30,941 nucleotides of DNA from Flavobacteriales bacterium UBA2619 (GTDB taxonomy: Bacteria; Bacteroidota; Bacteroidia; Flavobacteriales_D; Sanyastnellaceae), in NCBI GenBank assembly GCA_002339135.1, contig DDJR01000099.1, positions 1 through 30,941 on the forward strand. Direction: 5' to 3'. The stretch's first letter is position 1. Each line of letters opens with the position of its first letter. The position numbers and the translations under genes are program-made. Under the pieces are notes generated by a model, which was not told the DNA's origin, did not search any database, and saw only the letters and a program-made list of their open reading frames with translations. Below are positions 1 to 8,959 of this stretch, piece after piece.

Positions 1-2
1 TG

Positions 3-410
3 GTTCAGCGAGATGAAAAAGAACTGGGAGAGCGTGCCTCATTAAATCTTGGGCATACTGTTGGTCATGCAATTGAGAGTCTAGCTTATGATGGTGGGTA
101 TAAAATAAAACACGGCGTTGCTGTAGCATGGGGTTTGGTATTTACACTGGAAGCCTCTGTTGCGAAAATGGGATTTGACACAACTCTTGCGGAGAAACTT
201 CAGCACTGGATTGTTTCTGAGATTGCAAATGGCATAGAATTTGATAAAGGTGATGTGATTTGGCGTAAAATGTCCCAGGACAAGAAAAACGTAAAAGGCA
301 ACGTTACAGATGTGTTGATGATGGCGCCAGGTGAAGTAATCTGGGATTTTGTCTGGCAAAGAGAAGAATTCTTATTTTTGTGGGCGCAATTTCGACAACG
401 TTACGCCTGA
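3..410 (+). CDS. aroB: 3-dehydroquinate synthase, C-terminal part (truncated by the window edge)
   Basis: The reading frame is open from base 3 and encodes about 135 residues of the C-terminal domain of 3-dehydroquinate synthase, the second enzyme of the shikimate pathway (DAHP to 3-dehydroquinate, NAD and a divalent metal required, cytoplasmic). It contains the family signature LNLGHTVGHAIES followed by KHGVAVAWG; the histidines of these two motifs are metal ligands in the family. The N-terminal NAD-binding domain lies outside the window. The gene ends 30 bases before lpxD on the same strand, so it may be cotranscribed with the lipid A genes. An internal ATG at 135 is not the true start, because the conserved motif lies upstream of it in the same frame. 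Confidence 0.93.
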   Translation, partial: VQRDEKELGERASLNLGHTVGHAIESLAYDGGYKIKHGVAVAWGLVFTLEASVAKMGFDTTLAEKLQHWIVSEIANGIEFDKGDVIWRKMSQDKKNVKGNVTDVLMMAPGEVIWDFVWQREEFLFLWAQFRQRYA

Positions 411-440
411 ATCATCTGCTTTTAATATCTTTGGAGTCAA

Positions 441-1472
441 ATGGAACAAACTGCTGCAGAATTAGCAATACTTTTAGAGGGATCTGTTTCTGGAAACCCA
501 GAAATGAGGGTTCGTAAACTTGGGAAGATCGAATCAGCAGGAGCAGGATCTGTCACGTTCTTAGCAAACAAGGAATATGAGAAGTACGTTTACAAAAGCG
601 GAGCATCCATTGTTGTTGTATCGAAAGATTTTAAACCCAAGAAAGATTTGCCCTTAGGAATGACCTTGGTGAAGGTCGATGATCCATATTCCGCTTTCGC
701 AAAGCTGCTTGATGCTTACGACAATATTTTAAAACGAGATCAAGGAATTCATTCTTCTGCCATTATTCACCCCGACGCAGTAATCGGTGATGGGTGTGCT
801 ATTGGACCAGGAGTAGTGATCGACAAAGGCGCTACCATTGGTGACCGAACTGAGCTTAGAGCGCATGTGTACATCGGACGTGATGTAACCATTGGTTCTG
901 ACTCCATGTTTTTCTCAGGTGTGCGAATCTTAGACAGATGCCATGTTGGCCACAGATGTACAATACAGGGAGGAACGGTAGTAGGGTCAGATGGGTTTGG
1001 GTTTGCGCCGAAAGACGATGGGTCTTATGCAAAGGTCCCTCAAACAGGCAATGTGATTGTTGAAGATGATTGTGACTTAGGAGCTTTGTGTACATTTGAC
1101 AGAGCCACTTTGGGATCAACCATTGTTCGAAAAGGTTGCAAATTAGACAATCTTATTCAAGTAGCTCACAATGTCGTCATAGGTGAGAGGACTGTCATTG
1201 CAGCACAAACCGGGATCGCTGGATCAACAACCATAGGTTCACAATGCATGATCGGAGGGCAAGTCGGAATAGGTGGTCACCTTAAGATTGCAAACGGGTC
1301 AAGAATTGCAGCTAAATCTGGTGTTTCCGCCAGTATTCTTACTCCCAACGGGACCTACCAAGGAAATCCCGTCATGCCAATTAAAGCATTCCATAGATTT
1401 CAAATAGCACTGCGGCAGCTGGTGAGATCTCAAAGAAACCAAGAAACACTTATCGATGATTCAATCAAATAA
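441..1472 (+). CDS. lpxD: UDP-3-O-acylglucosamine N-acyltransferase LpxD
   Basis: 343 residues, normal family length. LpxD transfers the second 3-hydroxyacyl chain from acyl-ACP to the 2-amino group of UDP-3-O-acylglucosamine in lipid A synthesis (cytoplasm). An N-terminal uridine-binding domain (about residues 1-100) precedes a long run of hexapeptide repeats (about 108-310) of the left-handed beta-helix type and a short C-terminal helix. The catalytic histidine is in QVAHNVVIG, near residue 243. The ATG at 441 follows TTTGGAG (430-436), which gives a plausible ribosome binding site; the same stretch also contains TATCTTTG (426-433), a match to the Bacteroidota -7 box TANNTTTG, so a promoter here is possible but no -33 element is seen. 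The 3' end overlaps lpxC-fabZ by 17 bases, suggesting translational coupling. Confidence 0.96.
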   Translation: MEQTAAELAILLEGSVSGNPEMRVRKLGKIESAGAGSVTFLANKEYEKYVYKSGASIVVVSKDFKPKKDLPLGMTLVKVDDPYSAFAKLLDAYDNILKRDQGIHSSAIIHPDAVIGDGCAIGPGVVIDKGATIGDRTELRAHVYIGRDVTIGSDSMFFSGVRILDRCHVGHRCTIQGGTVVGSDGFGFAPKDDGSYAKVPQTGNVIVEDDCDLGALCTFDRATLGSTIVRKGCKLDNLIQVAHNVVIGERTVIAAQTGIAGSTTIGSQCMIGGQVGIGGHLKIANGSRIAAKSGVSASILTPNGTYQGNPVMPIKAFHRFQIALRQLVRSQRNQETLIDDSIK

Positions 1473-2874
1473 GCAACACACGCTTACAAGTTCAATATTT
1501 TTTAAAGGAGTAGGACTTCACACTGGCGAGACTTGCACCATGACGATCCTTCCTGCTGAAGGAAATCATGGATACAAGTTTCAAAGAACAGATCTTGAAG
1601 ACAAGCCGATCATAGATGCACTCACAAAAAATGTTTGTTCAACTTTAAGAAACACATCACTTGGCAAAGACGGGGTTGAAGTTCACACGACAGAACATAT
1701 TCTTGCGGCGCTATACGCAGCAGGAGTTGACAACGCACTGATTCAACTAAATGGAGTCGAGGTGCCTATTCTAGATGGAAGTTCAGACATGTTCACTCAA
1801 GGAATTGAAAAAGTTGGAACCCAAGAACTGGAAGAAGACAGGCTCTTTTTTAAAGTTCGGAAAAACATCAGCGTTATTGACAAAGAAAAAGATGTTGAAA
1901 TGCTCATCGTTCCTATCGAGGAAGATGAACTTAGGTTAACTGTCATGGTTGATTACAACAACGCAGTGTTGGGGACCCAACATGCCAGACTTGAAAATCT
2001 GAGTCAATTTTCGAAAGAAATTTCTACATGCAGAACCTTTGTCTTTATGAATGAAGTTAAATCCCTTGCTGAAAAAGGATTAATAAAAGGTGGAGACGTT
2101 GACAACGCGGTTGTTTTAGCTGAAAAACCATATTCAAAAGCTGAACTTCGAGATATAGCAAAAGCTTTAGGAAGAACTGAATTAGGTGTTGTAGAGGGAG
2201 AAACCGGAGTTGTGAGCACAAGTGCATTAAGGTTCACAAATGAGCCAGCACGTCACAAACTTCTTGACATTCTTGGAGACCTTGCGTTGACAGGCAGGTA
2301 TATTCATGGACATGTACTTGCTGCTAGGCCAGGACATACGGCCAACGTAGCATTTGCAAAAGAAATTGATGTGAAAATCAAGGCCGTTGAACAAATGCCT
2401 GATCTACGAACAGACAGAGAGGCCATTTTAGATGTTAATCAAATCTCAAAACTTTTACCCCATCGCTATCCTTTCCTGCTGGTGGACAGCATACTTGAGA
2501 TGACGGAAAACAGCATTACAGGGCTGAAGAATGTGACCATGAACGAACCTTTTTTTCAAGGTCATTTCCCAGAAAACCCAATCATGCCAGGCGTTCTTCA
2601 AATAGAAGCCATGGCTCAAGTGGGTGGTGTATTCGCCCTTTCAAGTGTTGATGAACCAGAATACTGGTCCACTTACTTCATGAAATTAGATGATGTCAGG
2701 TTTAAACAAAAAGTTGTTCCTGGCGACACCATCGTCTTTCATTTAAAATTAATTTCACCCATCAGACGTGGATTGGTACATATGGAAGGAAAGGGTTACG
2801 TACGCGGAAAACTTGTATCTCAAGCTATCTTATTAGCTCAGGTAATTAAGGATAGAAATCCAACCAAAGATTAG
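1456..2874 (+). CDS. lpxC-fabZ: Bifunctional UDP-3-O-acyl-GlcNAc deacetylase / 3-hydroxyacyl-ACP dehydratase (LpxC-FabZ fusion)
   Basis: 472 residues made of two complete enzymes. Residues about 1-315 are LpxC, the zinc deacetylase that commits precursor to lipid A: TTEH gives the general base E80 and zinc ligand H81, ARHKLLD gives H267 and D271, and RPGH gives the catalytic H294. Residues about 325-472 are FabZ, the hot-dog-fold dehydratase of fatty acid elongation: HRYPFLLVD, then GHFP with H370 and GVLQIEAMAQ with E384. Both active sites look intact. The fusion is well known in Bacteroidota and is one basis for the taxonomic call. It joins two enzymes that compete for the 3-hydroxyacyl-ACP pool. 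The start lies inside the end of lpxD and lpxA follows after 10 bases, so the three genes are surely one operon. Confidence 0.97.
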   Translation: MIQSNKQHTLTSSIFFKGVGLHTGETCTMTILPAEGNHGYKFQRTDLEDKPIIDALTKNVCSTLRNTSLGKDGVEVHTTEHILAALYAAGVDNALIQLNGVEVPILDGSSDMFTQGIEKVGTQELEEDRLFFKVRKNISVIDKEKDVEMLIVPIEEDELRLTVMVDYNNAVLGTQHARLENLSQFSKEISTCRTFVFMNEVKSLAEKGLIKGGDVDNAVVLAEKPYSKAELRDIAKALGRTELGVVEGETGVVSTSALRFTNEPARHKLLDILGDLALTGRYIHGHVLAARPGHTANVAFAKEIDVKIKAVEQMPDLRTDREAILDVNQISKLLPHRYPFLLVDSILEMTENSITGLKNVTMNEPFFQGHFPENPIMPGVLQIEAMAQVGGVFALSSVDEPEYWSTYFMKLDDVRFKQKVVPGDTIVFHLKLISPIRRGLVHMEGKGYVRGKLVSQAILLAQVIKDRNPTKD

Positions 2875-2884
2875 TTTACGAACC

Positions 2885-3673
2885 ATGTCACCAACGATCA
2901 GCCCCCAAGCATTTGTTCACCCTGACGCATCTATCGAAGCGGGTGTTGTGATTGAGCCTTTTGCCTATGTTGGGCCAGGAGTGAAAATAGGCAGTGGAAC
3001 TTGGGTGGGACCCAATTCAACTGTTTTATCTAGCACAACAATCGGCAAAGATTGTAAAATTTTCCCCGGTGCAGTAATTGGAGCAGACCCTCAGGATTTA
3101 AAGTTTGACAACGAAGAGACAACTGTAGAAATTGGGGACAGAACGGTTATACGTGAATGTGTAACGATTCACAAAGCAACGGTTGACCGCTATAAAACAG
3201 TCATCGGGAATGACTGCCTCATCATGGCATACGTTCATCTCGCTCACGATGTTCGGGTTGGAAATCGTGTTGTGCTTGCCAATGCCGTTAATGTAGCTGG
3301 GCACGTAACGATTGACGACTGGGTAATCATTGAAGGCATGGTCGGGATTCAACAATTTGTCCATATAGGTGAGCACGCATTTGTAGCTGGAGGCTCGTTG
3401 GTTCGGAAAAATATACCACCCTACATCAAAGCTGCTAGAGAGCCACTTTCCTTCATCGGAGTGAATTCTATCGGTTTACGGAGAAGGGGGTTCAACCAAG
3501 ATAAGATTCAACGAATTGATGATATTTATAGAACCTTATATGTGCAAAATGCAAACATGAGTGTCGCGCTCAAGGTAGCAGACGCTGAATTCCCCGCCTG
3601 TGATGTTAAAGATTTTGTTCTCGGATTTATTAGACAGTCAGACAAAGGGATTATCAGAGGTCCCTTCTCATAA
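2885..3673 (+). CDS. lpxA: UDP-N-acetylglucosamine O-acyltransferase LpxA
   Basis: 262 residues, the usual LpxA length. It catalyses the first step of lipid A synthesis, moving a 3-hydroxyacyl chain from ACP to UDP-GlcNAc in the cytoplasm. Residues about 8-190 are hexapeptide repeats forming the left-handed beta-helix; the catalytic histidine is H121 in HLAHDVRVG. The sequence IGADPQDLKF (about 65-74) is typical of LpxA rather than LpxD. A C-terminal helical domain follows (about 195-262). It is the last gene of the lpxD/lpxC-fabZ/lpxA block, and its stop codon overlaps the 3' end of the convergent galE gene by 6 bases, leaving no room for a separate terminator. Confidence 0.96.
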   Translation: MSPTISPQAFVHPDASIEAGVVIEPFAYVGPGVKIGSGTWVGPNSTVLSSTTIGKDCKIFPGAVIGADPQDLKFDNEETTVEIGDRTVIRECVTIHKATVDRYKTVIGNDCLIMAYVHLAHDVRVGNRVVLANAVNVAGHVTIDDWVIIEGMVGIQQFVHIGEHAFVAGGSLVRKNIPPYIKAAREPLSFIGVNSIGLRRRGFNQDKIQRIDDIYRTLYVQNANMSVALKVADAEFPACDVKDFVLGFIRQSDKGIIRGPFS

Positions 3674-4714
3674 ATCAAATTCTTCTCCTAGCTTTTGTTG
3701 CCAATTCCAAGAATCCAAGAGCCCTTGCCCAAGTGGACGGGTTGTTTCCCATTTCAACTCTTGTTTCGCTCTTTCTGCATTGGCCCAAATAGCAACAACG
3801 TCGCCTTCCCTTCTTTTTCCAAATTGATGAGGCACTTTCATTCCCGTAACTTTTTCAAAAGTTTCAATGACCTCAAGGACTGAAACACCATGGCCCGTTC
3901 CCAAATTAAACGCCCTACACCCCATTGAATTCCCAGCCTGCAACAAATATAAAATTGCCTTTACATGAGCTTCTGCAAGATCCATCACATGTAAATAATC
4001 TCTTATACATGACCCATCATGGGTTGGGTAATCTGTTCCAAATACCGTGAGAGGGTCTCTCAACTTGGCCACTGCTTGACATAAAAATGGAACAAGGTTG
4101 TTAGGAACACCCCTTGGAGATTCTCCTATGACCGAAGAAGGATGAGCTCCAATGGGATTGAAGTATCTCAACAAAGTTGAGCTAAACCCAATGTTTTTTT
4201 CAGCGTGTTGCACAATTGATTTTTCGCAAGCCTGCTTGGTAAATCCATACGGGGACTCTGAGGGAAGAAACGGAGATGATTCATCCACAGGAATGTTTTC
4301 AGCTTCTCCGTACACTGTACAACTCGATGAAAAAACGAGACTCTGAACACCGAATCCCTCCATGACTTCTAACAACCGTTCTGTTCCCCCAACATTGTTC
4401 AACTTGTACAGCTCCGGTTTCTCTACGCTTTCGCCCACAGCTTTTAACGCAGCAAAATGAATGACCCCGGTTATCGGACAGCCCTGTTCTTTTTCTGAAT
4501 TAAAAACATGGATAAGGTCACTCTTGTTTCTACAATCTGCTTCGTAAAAAGGGACTTCTTGATTCACCAAAGATCTCAATCTTTGTACGGCAGAAAAATC
4601 TGAATTGCTGAAATTGTCCAACAGAACAACTCTAAAACCAGCTTCAACCAACGCAACGGCAGTATGACTTCCTATGTACCCAGCTCCCCCTGTGACTAAA
4701 ATATTTAAATGCAT
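3668..4714 (-). CDS. galE: UDP-glucose 4-epimerase
   Basis: 348 residues from the chosen start. Extended short-chain dehydrogenase that interconverts UDP-glucose and UDP-galactose with bound NAD, feeding LPS and polysaccharide synthesis. The NAD-binding GGAGYIG is at residues 9-15, SSSCTVYG at about 129-136 carries the catalytic serine region, and the YxxxK pair is Y156/K160 in SPYGFTK. The second in-frame ATG (4714) is preferred because the protein then starts MHLNILVTGGAG, as is usual; an ATG five codons upstream (4729) is also possible. It is the last gene of the minus-strand run asnS, rpoN, PAP2-like, galE and converges on lpxA with a 6-base overlap. Being beside lipid A genes fits an envelope sugar role. 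GalE versus a closely related 4-epimerase specificity cannot be settled from sequence alone. Confidence 0.92.
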   Translation of the reverse strand: MHLNILVTGGAGYIGSHTAVALVEAGFRVVLLDNFSNSDFSAVQRLRSLVNQEVPFYEADCRNKSDLIHVFNSEKEQGCPITGVIHFAALKAVGESVEKPELYKLNNVGGTERLLEVMEGFGVQSLVFSSSCTVYGEAENIPVDESSPFLPSESPYGFTKQACEKSIVQHAEKNIGFSSTLLRYFNPIGAHPSSVIGESPRGVPNNLVPFLCQAVAKLRDPLTVFGTDYPTHDGSCIRDYLHVMDLAEAHVKAILYLLQAGNSMGCRAFNLGTGHGVSVLEVIETFEKVTGMKVPHQFGKRREGDVVAIWANAERAKQELKWETTRPLGQGLLDSWNWQQKLGEEFDL

Positions 4715-4735
4715 CCTACAAAGTTTCATGTGAAG

Positions 4736-5350
4736 TTATCCTATCTGCAACGACAGAACACAAAACATGCAGACAAACCCCACTGAAAATCCGACGTACA
4801 CTTCTTGCAAGGTGTGTGCTTTTAATTCTAAACGACTCCAGGCAAGAAGTCCAGAGGCAAGAACAATCGCAGCAATCCAGTGTACATCTGATGTTTCGTG
4901 AAGAACCCCCACATAAATCACTGAAGCTAAAACTCCTCCGATAGCCAACAAATGCATACTGAGCTTGAAACGAGTTGTAATCACAATGCCTGTCAGGATC
5001 GAAACAACCAATCCCAACATAAGCGACCTGTATAAAACTGGAATAGAAATACCTGTGAGCTCTAACGTGAGTATATATGCCATCACATAATACCCAAGTA
5101 CGATTAAAAATGGCGTAAATCTCTCAGACCTGTTGCGGATGTCTAAATCTGAAATCAATCCCCGGTTGCGCATCACCAATATTGAAACACCGGTGGCAAC
5201 AGCGGTGATCAGAATAATCAATGTGAGGTATAGAAACACATCCATGCGATTGGACAAATAGACATCAAAATGTCTCAACAAAAACACAGTGAAAAGTGGC
5301 ATTAAGAAAGGGTGAAGTACCGCAGAAATAAATTTAGCAAACATCTGCAT
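4736..5350 (-). CDS. PAP2-like integral membrane protein
   Basis: 204 residues with about six hydrophobic segments covering almost the whole length, so an inner-membrane protein. The C-terminal part, SRLELKAHTLQEVYVGFSVGF (about 170-190), resembles the last motif of PAP2/type 2 phosphatidic acid phosphatases (R, H and a downstream acidic residue plus G), and KLSMH (about 130) may correspond to the middle motif, but the classical KxxxxxxRP motif is not clear. It may therefore be a divergent or non-catalytic PAP2 relative acting on lipid phosphates. It sits 3 bases after rpoN and just before galE in the same run, consistent with an envelope role. Assignment is by motif resemblance only. Confidence 0.7.
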   Translation of the reverse strand: MQMFAKFISAVLHPFLMPLFTVFLLRHFDVYLSNRMDVFLYLTLIILITAVATGVSILVMRNRGLISDLDIRNRSERFTPFLIVLGYYVMAYILTLELTGISIPVLYRSLMLGLVVSILTGIVITTRFKLSMHLLAIGGVLASVIYVGVLHETSDVHWIAAIVLASGLLAWSRLELKAHTLQEVYVGFSVGFVCMFCVLSLQIG

Positions 5351-5353
5351 ACG

Positions 5354-6820
5354 CTATAATTCTTTTCTTAACCGAGCGACTGACAACCCCATCTGCTCTC
5401 GGTATTTCGCGACTGTCCTGCGGGCGATGTGATATCCTTTCGAATTCAATACAATACCTAATTTTTCATCCGTCAAAGGCTTTTTCTTATCCTCTTCTTC
5501 AATGGCATCCTTCAAAATTCTCTTCACTTCTCGCGAACTAACATCTTCACCGCTGTCGGTGGTTAAACTCTCAGAGAAAAATGTCTTCAGAAGAAATGTA
5601 CCGTACGGTGTTTGGACATACTTGCTGTTAGCAACCCGTGAAACAGTACTGATATCCATCTCTATATCCTCTGCGATATCCTTTAAAATCATAGGCTTGA
5701 GATCAGTCTCATCTCCACTTAAAAAATAATCTCTTTGATGATTTACGATTGAATTTATCGTTTTAATGAGGGTGAGTTGACGTTGTTTAATCGCATCAAC
5801 AAACCACTTTGCAGCATCAATTTTGAGTTTCACAAAAGTCAAAGCCTCTTTTTGAGAATGAGAGGTTTTAGCGCCACTTGCGTATGTATCCATCATCTCC
5901 TTGTATGAAGGGCTGATACGCAAATCTGGTGCATTCCTCTGATTTAAAACTACGCTTAACTCATCGTCATTGACGGTAAGTAAAAAATCCGAGACAACAT
6001 GCACAACTGTTCTTGCAGATTCACCTCCTGAATCACCTGGCTTGGGGTTCAGTTTTTTAATCTCTGAAAGAGCAGCTTTAAGATCTTCTTCTGAAATGTT
6101 TAGTTTAGATGCAATCGCAGTATAATGCTTTTTTGAAAAAGCTTCGAAATGATCTTTTAAAATTTCTGCTGCGAACATGAGACTCTGAAGCCGTGAGAAA
6201 TTCGCTTTCCCCTGAAGAAGCTCTAACTTATGTCTAATTTGTAAGATCAAGCATTCTCCCAAACTATTCGCTCCCACACCTGCTGGCTCAAGAGTTTGAA
6301 CAATTGAAAGAACATCCTCCAGCTCTTTTCTTGTGACTGTGATGTTTTGGGTAAAGGCCAAATCGTTGACGATGCTGTCCAAGTCTCGCCTCAAATATCC
6401 TGCATCGTCTAATTGACCTATGAGATGCTCACCCAACATTTTTTGGGTTTCAGTGAGTTTATGCAAACTTAATTGGCTGATTAAAAGCTCTCTAAATGTC
6501 GACCCTGCTCCAAGAGGGATATCTTTATCTTCCACATCAGGGCCATGATTGCGAACAGATGTTTTATAATCAGGTGTTTCGTCATCCAAGTATTCGTCGA
6601 AATCAAACTCTTCTAACGCCTCATTTTGATCTTGCTCATCAGGCTCCAACTCATCCCTTTCTTCATCTTCTGCACCTTCCTCTAAAGCTGGATTTACCTC
6701 AAGTTCTTGCTTAATTCTCGCCTCAAGCTCAACAGTGGGAACTTGCAAAAGTTTCATCAGCTGAATTTGCTGGGGAGATAACCTTTGAAGTTGCTTTTGT
6801 TGGAGTGATTGCTTGAACAT
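5354..6820 (-). CDS. rpoN: RNA polymerase sigma-54 factor RpoN
   Basis: 488 residues from the chosen start. Alternative sigma factor that needs an AAA+ enhancer-binding activator to open promoters with -24/-12 elements. Region I is the Gln/Leu-rich start (MFKQSLQQKQLQRLSPQQIQ), followed by a strongly acidic region II (about 45-95), the core-binding region, a helix-turn-helix and, near the C terminus, the RpoN box ARRTVAKYRE that contacts the -24 element. The ATG at 6820 is chosen because it gives the canonical N terminus; a longer frame from 6877 would run into asnS and add 19 residues unlike the family. The gap to the asnS stop is 13 bases. No enhancer-binding protein is encoded in the window, so targets are unknown. 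Confidence 0.96.
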   Translation of the reverse strand: MFKQSLQQKQLQRLSPQQIQLMKLLQVPTVELEARIKQELEVNPALEEGAEDEERDELEPDEQDQNEALEEFDFDEYLDDETPDYKTSVRNHGPDVEDKDIPLGAGSTFRELLISQLSLHKLTETQKMLGEHLIGQLDDAGYLRRDLDSIVNDLAFTQNITVTRKELEDVLSIVQTLEPAGVGANSLGECLILQIRHKLELLQGKANFSRLQSLMFAAEILKDHFEAFSKKHYTAIASKLNISEEDLKAALSEIKKLNPKPGDSGGESARTVVHVVSDFLLTVNDDELSVVLNQRNAPDLRISPSYKEMMDTYASGAKTSHSQKEALTFVKLKIDAAKWFVDAIKQRQLTLIKTINSIVNHQRDYFLSGDETDLKPMILKDIAEDIEMDISTVSRVANSKYVQTPYGTFLLKTFFSESLTTDSGEDVSSREVKRILKDAIEEEDKKKPLTDEKLGIVLNSKGYHIARRTVAKYREQMGLSVARLRKEL

Positions 6821-6833
6821 GTATTTAAAAAAG

Positions 6834-8264
6834 TTAAAATTCTGCCGAAAGTGGCGTTCTAGGAAATGGGATGACATCGCGAATGTTCGACATACCCGTG
6901 GCGAACATCACAAGTCTTTCAAAGCCCATGCCAAAACCACAATGTTGGGCAGACCCAAACTTTCTTGTCTCTAAATACCACCAAACATGGTCCTCTGGAA
7001 TATTAAAGTCTGCACATTTCTGCTTCAGAATATCCAATCTCTCCTCACGTTGGGATCCACCAATGATTTCACCTATCCCTGGAACAAGAACGTCCATGGC
7101 AGCAACCGTTTTTCCGTCGTCATTTTGGCGCATATAAAACGCTTTAATTTCAGCGGGATAATCTGTAACTATAACCGGGCCACCGATGTGCTTCTCTACT
7201 AACCAACGCTCGTGTTCCGAATGCAGATCATCGCCCCACTCACATGGGTATTTAAATTTCTTCTTTTTAAAGGGCTTGGAGTTTCTCAGTTCATGGATCA
7301 CCTCTGTGTAAGTCATGTGAGCAAACTCGGAGTCTACTACGTTGTTAAGACGTTCCGTTAGTGGCTTCTCATGTCTGTCTTTCTGAGGGAGCTGTTTTTC
7401 TGACTGGACTTCTCTGTTTTCTAGAAAGGCCAAATCGTCTTTTCCGTGCTCCAAAACATATCCCAGAACAGATTTGAGACAATCTTCTGCGAGTTTCATA
7501 TCGTCTTTTAAATCTGCAAATGCAATCTCCGGCTCTATCATCCAAAACTCGGCGAGATGACGAGATGTATTTGAATTCTCTGCTCTAAATGTGGGACCGA
7601 AGGTGTAGACTTGACCCAGTGCCATTGCTGCCAACTCTGCTTCGAGTTGTCCACTCACGGTTAAGTTCGAAGATTTGCCGAAGAAATCTTTAGAGAAATC
7701 AGTTGATCCGTCCTCCAATTTAGGTAGATTTTCGAGATCGAGGGTTGTCACTTTAAACATCTCACCAGCTCCTTCTGCATCCGAACCAGTTATGATTGGG
7801 GTATGCAACTGGTAAAATCCTTGATCATGGAAGAATTTATGGACTGCAAATTGCAAAAGATGACGGATGCGAAAAACAGCACTAAACGTGCTCGTTCGAA
7901 ATCTTAGATGCGCTTTTTCCCTCAAAAACTCCAGAGAATGCTTCTTCATCTGTATGGGAAATTCGTCCGGGTCTGCACCGCCTAGAACTTCAAGATCATC
8001 TACCTGAACTTCAACGGACTGTCCTCCGCCTTGACTCTCCACCAACACTCCAGATGCTCGAACAGCTGCCCCAGTGTTAAGTTGCTTTAACAAAGCGTCA
8101 TCGAAATCTTCACGTTGAACAACCAGTTGAATGTTGTGAATCGTAGAACCGTCATTAATCGCTAAAAACCGATCGTTTCTAAACGTCCTTACCCAGCCAC
8201 AAACAACAATCCTATTTGATGAAGGAGCTGTTTCTAGCACCTTTGAAATTCTTAGTCTTTCCAT
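6834..8264 (-). CDS. asnS: Asparaginyl-tRNA synthetase
   Basis: 476 residues. Class II aminoacyl-tRNA synthetase charging tRNA-Asn with asparagine. An N-terminal OB-fold anticodon-binding domain (about 15-105) is followed by the catalytic domain with class II motif 2 (FRAENSNTSRHLAEFWMIEPE region) and motif 3 near the C terminus (GFGMGFERLVMFATG, then the RDVIPFPRTP ending). These motifs and the ending are of AsnRS type rather than AspRS type. It lies 18 bases after the ABC ATPase and just before rpoN on the same strand, so the three are probably cotranscribed. An insertion between motifs 2 and 3 rich in Lys/Glu (about 270-350) is typical of bacterial AsnRS. Nothing unusual is seen. Confidence 0.96.
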   Translation of the reverse strand: MERLRISKVLETAPSSNRIVVCGWVRTFRNDRFLAINDGSTIHNIQLVVQREDFDDALLKQLNTGAAVRASGVLVESQGGGQSVEVQVDDLEVLGGADPDEFPIQMKKHSLEFLREKAHLRFRTSTFSAVFRIRHLLQFAVHKFFHDQGFYQLHTPIITGSDAEGAGEMFKVTTLDLENLPKLEDGSTDFSKDFFGKSSNLTVSGQLEAELAAMALGQVYTFGPTFRAENSNTSRHLAEFWMIEPEIAFADLKDDMKLAEDCLKSVLGYVLEHGKDDLAFLENREVQSEKQLPQKDRHEKPLTERLNNVVDSEFAHMTYTEVIHELRNSKPFKKKKFKYPCEWGDDLHSEHERWLVEKHIGGPVIVTDYPAEIKAFYMRQNDDGKTVAAMDVLVPGIGEIIGGSQREERLDILKQKCADFNIPEDHVWWYLETRKFGSAQHCGFGMGFERLVMFATGMSNIRDVIPFPRTPLSAEF

Positions 8265-8282
8265 GTCCTACAAAGATATGAA

Positions 8283-8954
8283 TTATTCAAGCCTACCATC
8301 TCGAAGACGGATGATCTTTTCAGCTCGAGCTGCGATCTCTTCTTCATGTGTCACGAGAATAATGGTGTTGCCCGCTTTGTGGATTTCATCCAGCAGTTGC
8401 ATAATACCATCAGACGTTTTCGAATCAAGGTTTCCTGTAGGCTCGTCTGCAAAGATAATCGATGGTTTCATGACAAGGGCACGAGCAACTGCAACGCGCT
8501 GTCTTTGACCTCCACTAAGCTCGTTGGGATTGTGGGTGTATCGATCCCCTAACCCCACTTGCTCAAGAACTTCTTTTGCTCTTGAAAGCCTTTTTTCCTT
8601 GGGAATACCCGCATAAATCATAGGCAAAGCAACGTTCTCAAGCGCAGTATACCGCGGCAAAAGATTGAATGTTTGGAACACAAATCCTATTTCCTTGTTG
8701 CGGATGGCTGCAAGAGCATCATCGTCAAGTGTACTGACATCATTTGAGTTTAAAAAATACTCACCAGAAGTAGGTGAGTCTAAGCAACCTAAGATATTCA
8801 TAAGAGTGGATTTCCCCGATCCAGAAGGCCCCATCAAAGCAATGTATTCACCTTTTTTAATCGAAATATCTAAACCGTCTAAGGCACGCACAGTCGTACT
8901 TCCTACTACATAGTGCTTGGTGAGGTTGTTTGCCTGAATAATCGATGAACTCAT
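8283..8954 (-). CDS. ABC transporter ATP-binding protein (MacB/LolD type)
   Basis: 223 residues, a lone nucleotide-binding domain. Walker A GPSGSGKST is at about 42-50, the Q-loop in FVFQTFNLLP (about 91-100), signature LSGGQRQRVAVARAL at about 146-160, Walker B IIFADEPTGNLD at about 166-177 and the switch histidine in VTHEEE. The pattern belongs to the MacB/FtsE/LolD group, which power mechanotransmission-type permeases for lipoprotein release, peptide or drug export. No permease gene is adjacent, so its membrane partner is encoded elsewhere and the substrate is unknown. It heads the minus-strand run with asnS and rpoN. A very good promoter match ends only 5 bases before the ATG, so the transcript may have almost no leader. 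Confidence 0.93.
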   Translation of the reverse strand: MSSSIIQANNLTKHYVVGSTTVRALDGLDISIKKGEYIALMGPSGSGKSTLMNILGCLDSPTSGEYFLNSNDVSTLDDDALAAIRNKEIGFVFQTFNLLPRYTALENVALPMIYAGIPKEKRLSRAKEVLEQVGLGDRYTHNPNELSGGQRQRVAVARALVMKPSIIFADEPTGNLDSKTSDGIMQLLDEIHKAGNTIILVTHEEEIAARAEKIIRLRDGRLE

Positions 8955-8959
8955 GTTGG

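Noticed and set aside
1456..2874. LpxC-FabZ fusion as a novel enzyme
   Set aside because: The fusion is a known feature of Bacteroidota; it is useful for taxonomy but not new.
6821..6877. Longer RpoN start overlapping asnS
   Set aside because: The added residues are unlike the family and the canonical glutamine-rich N terminus begins at 6820.
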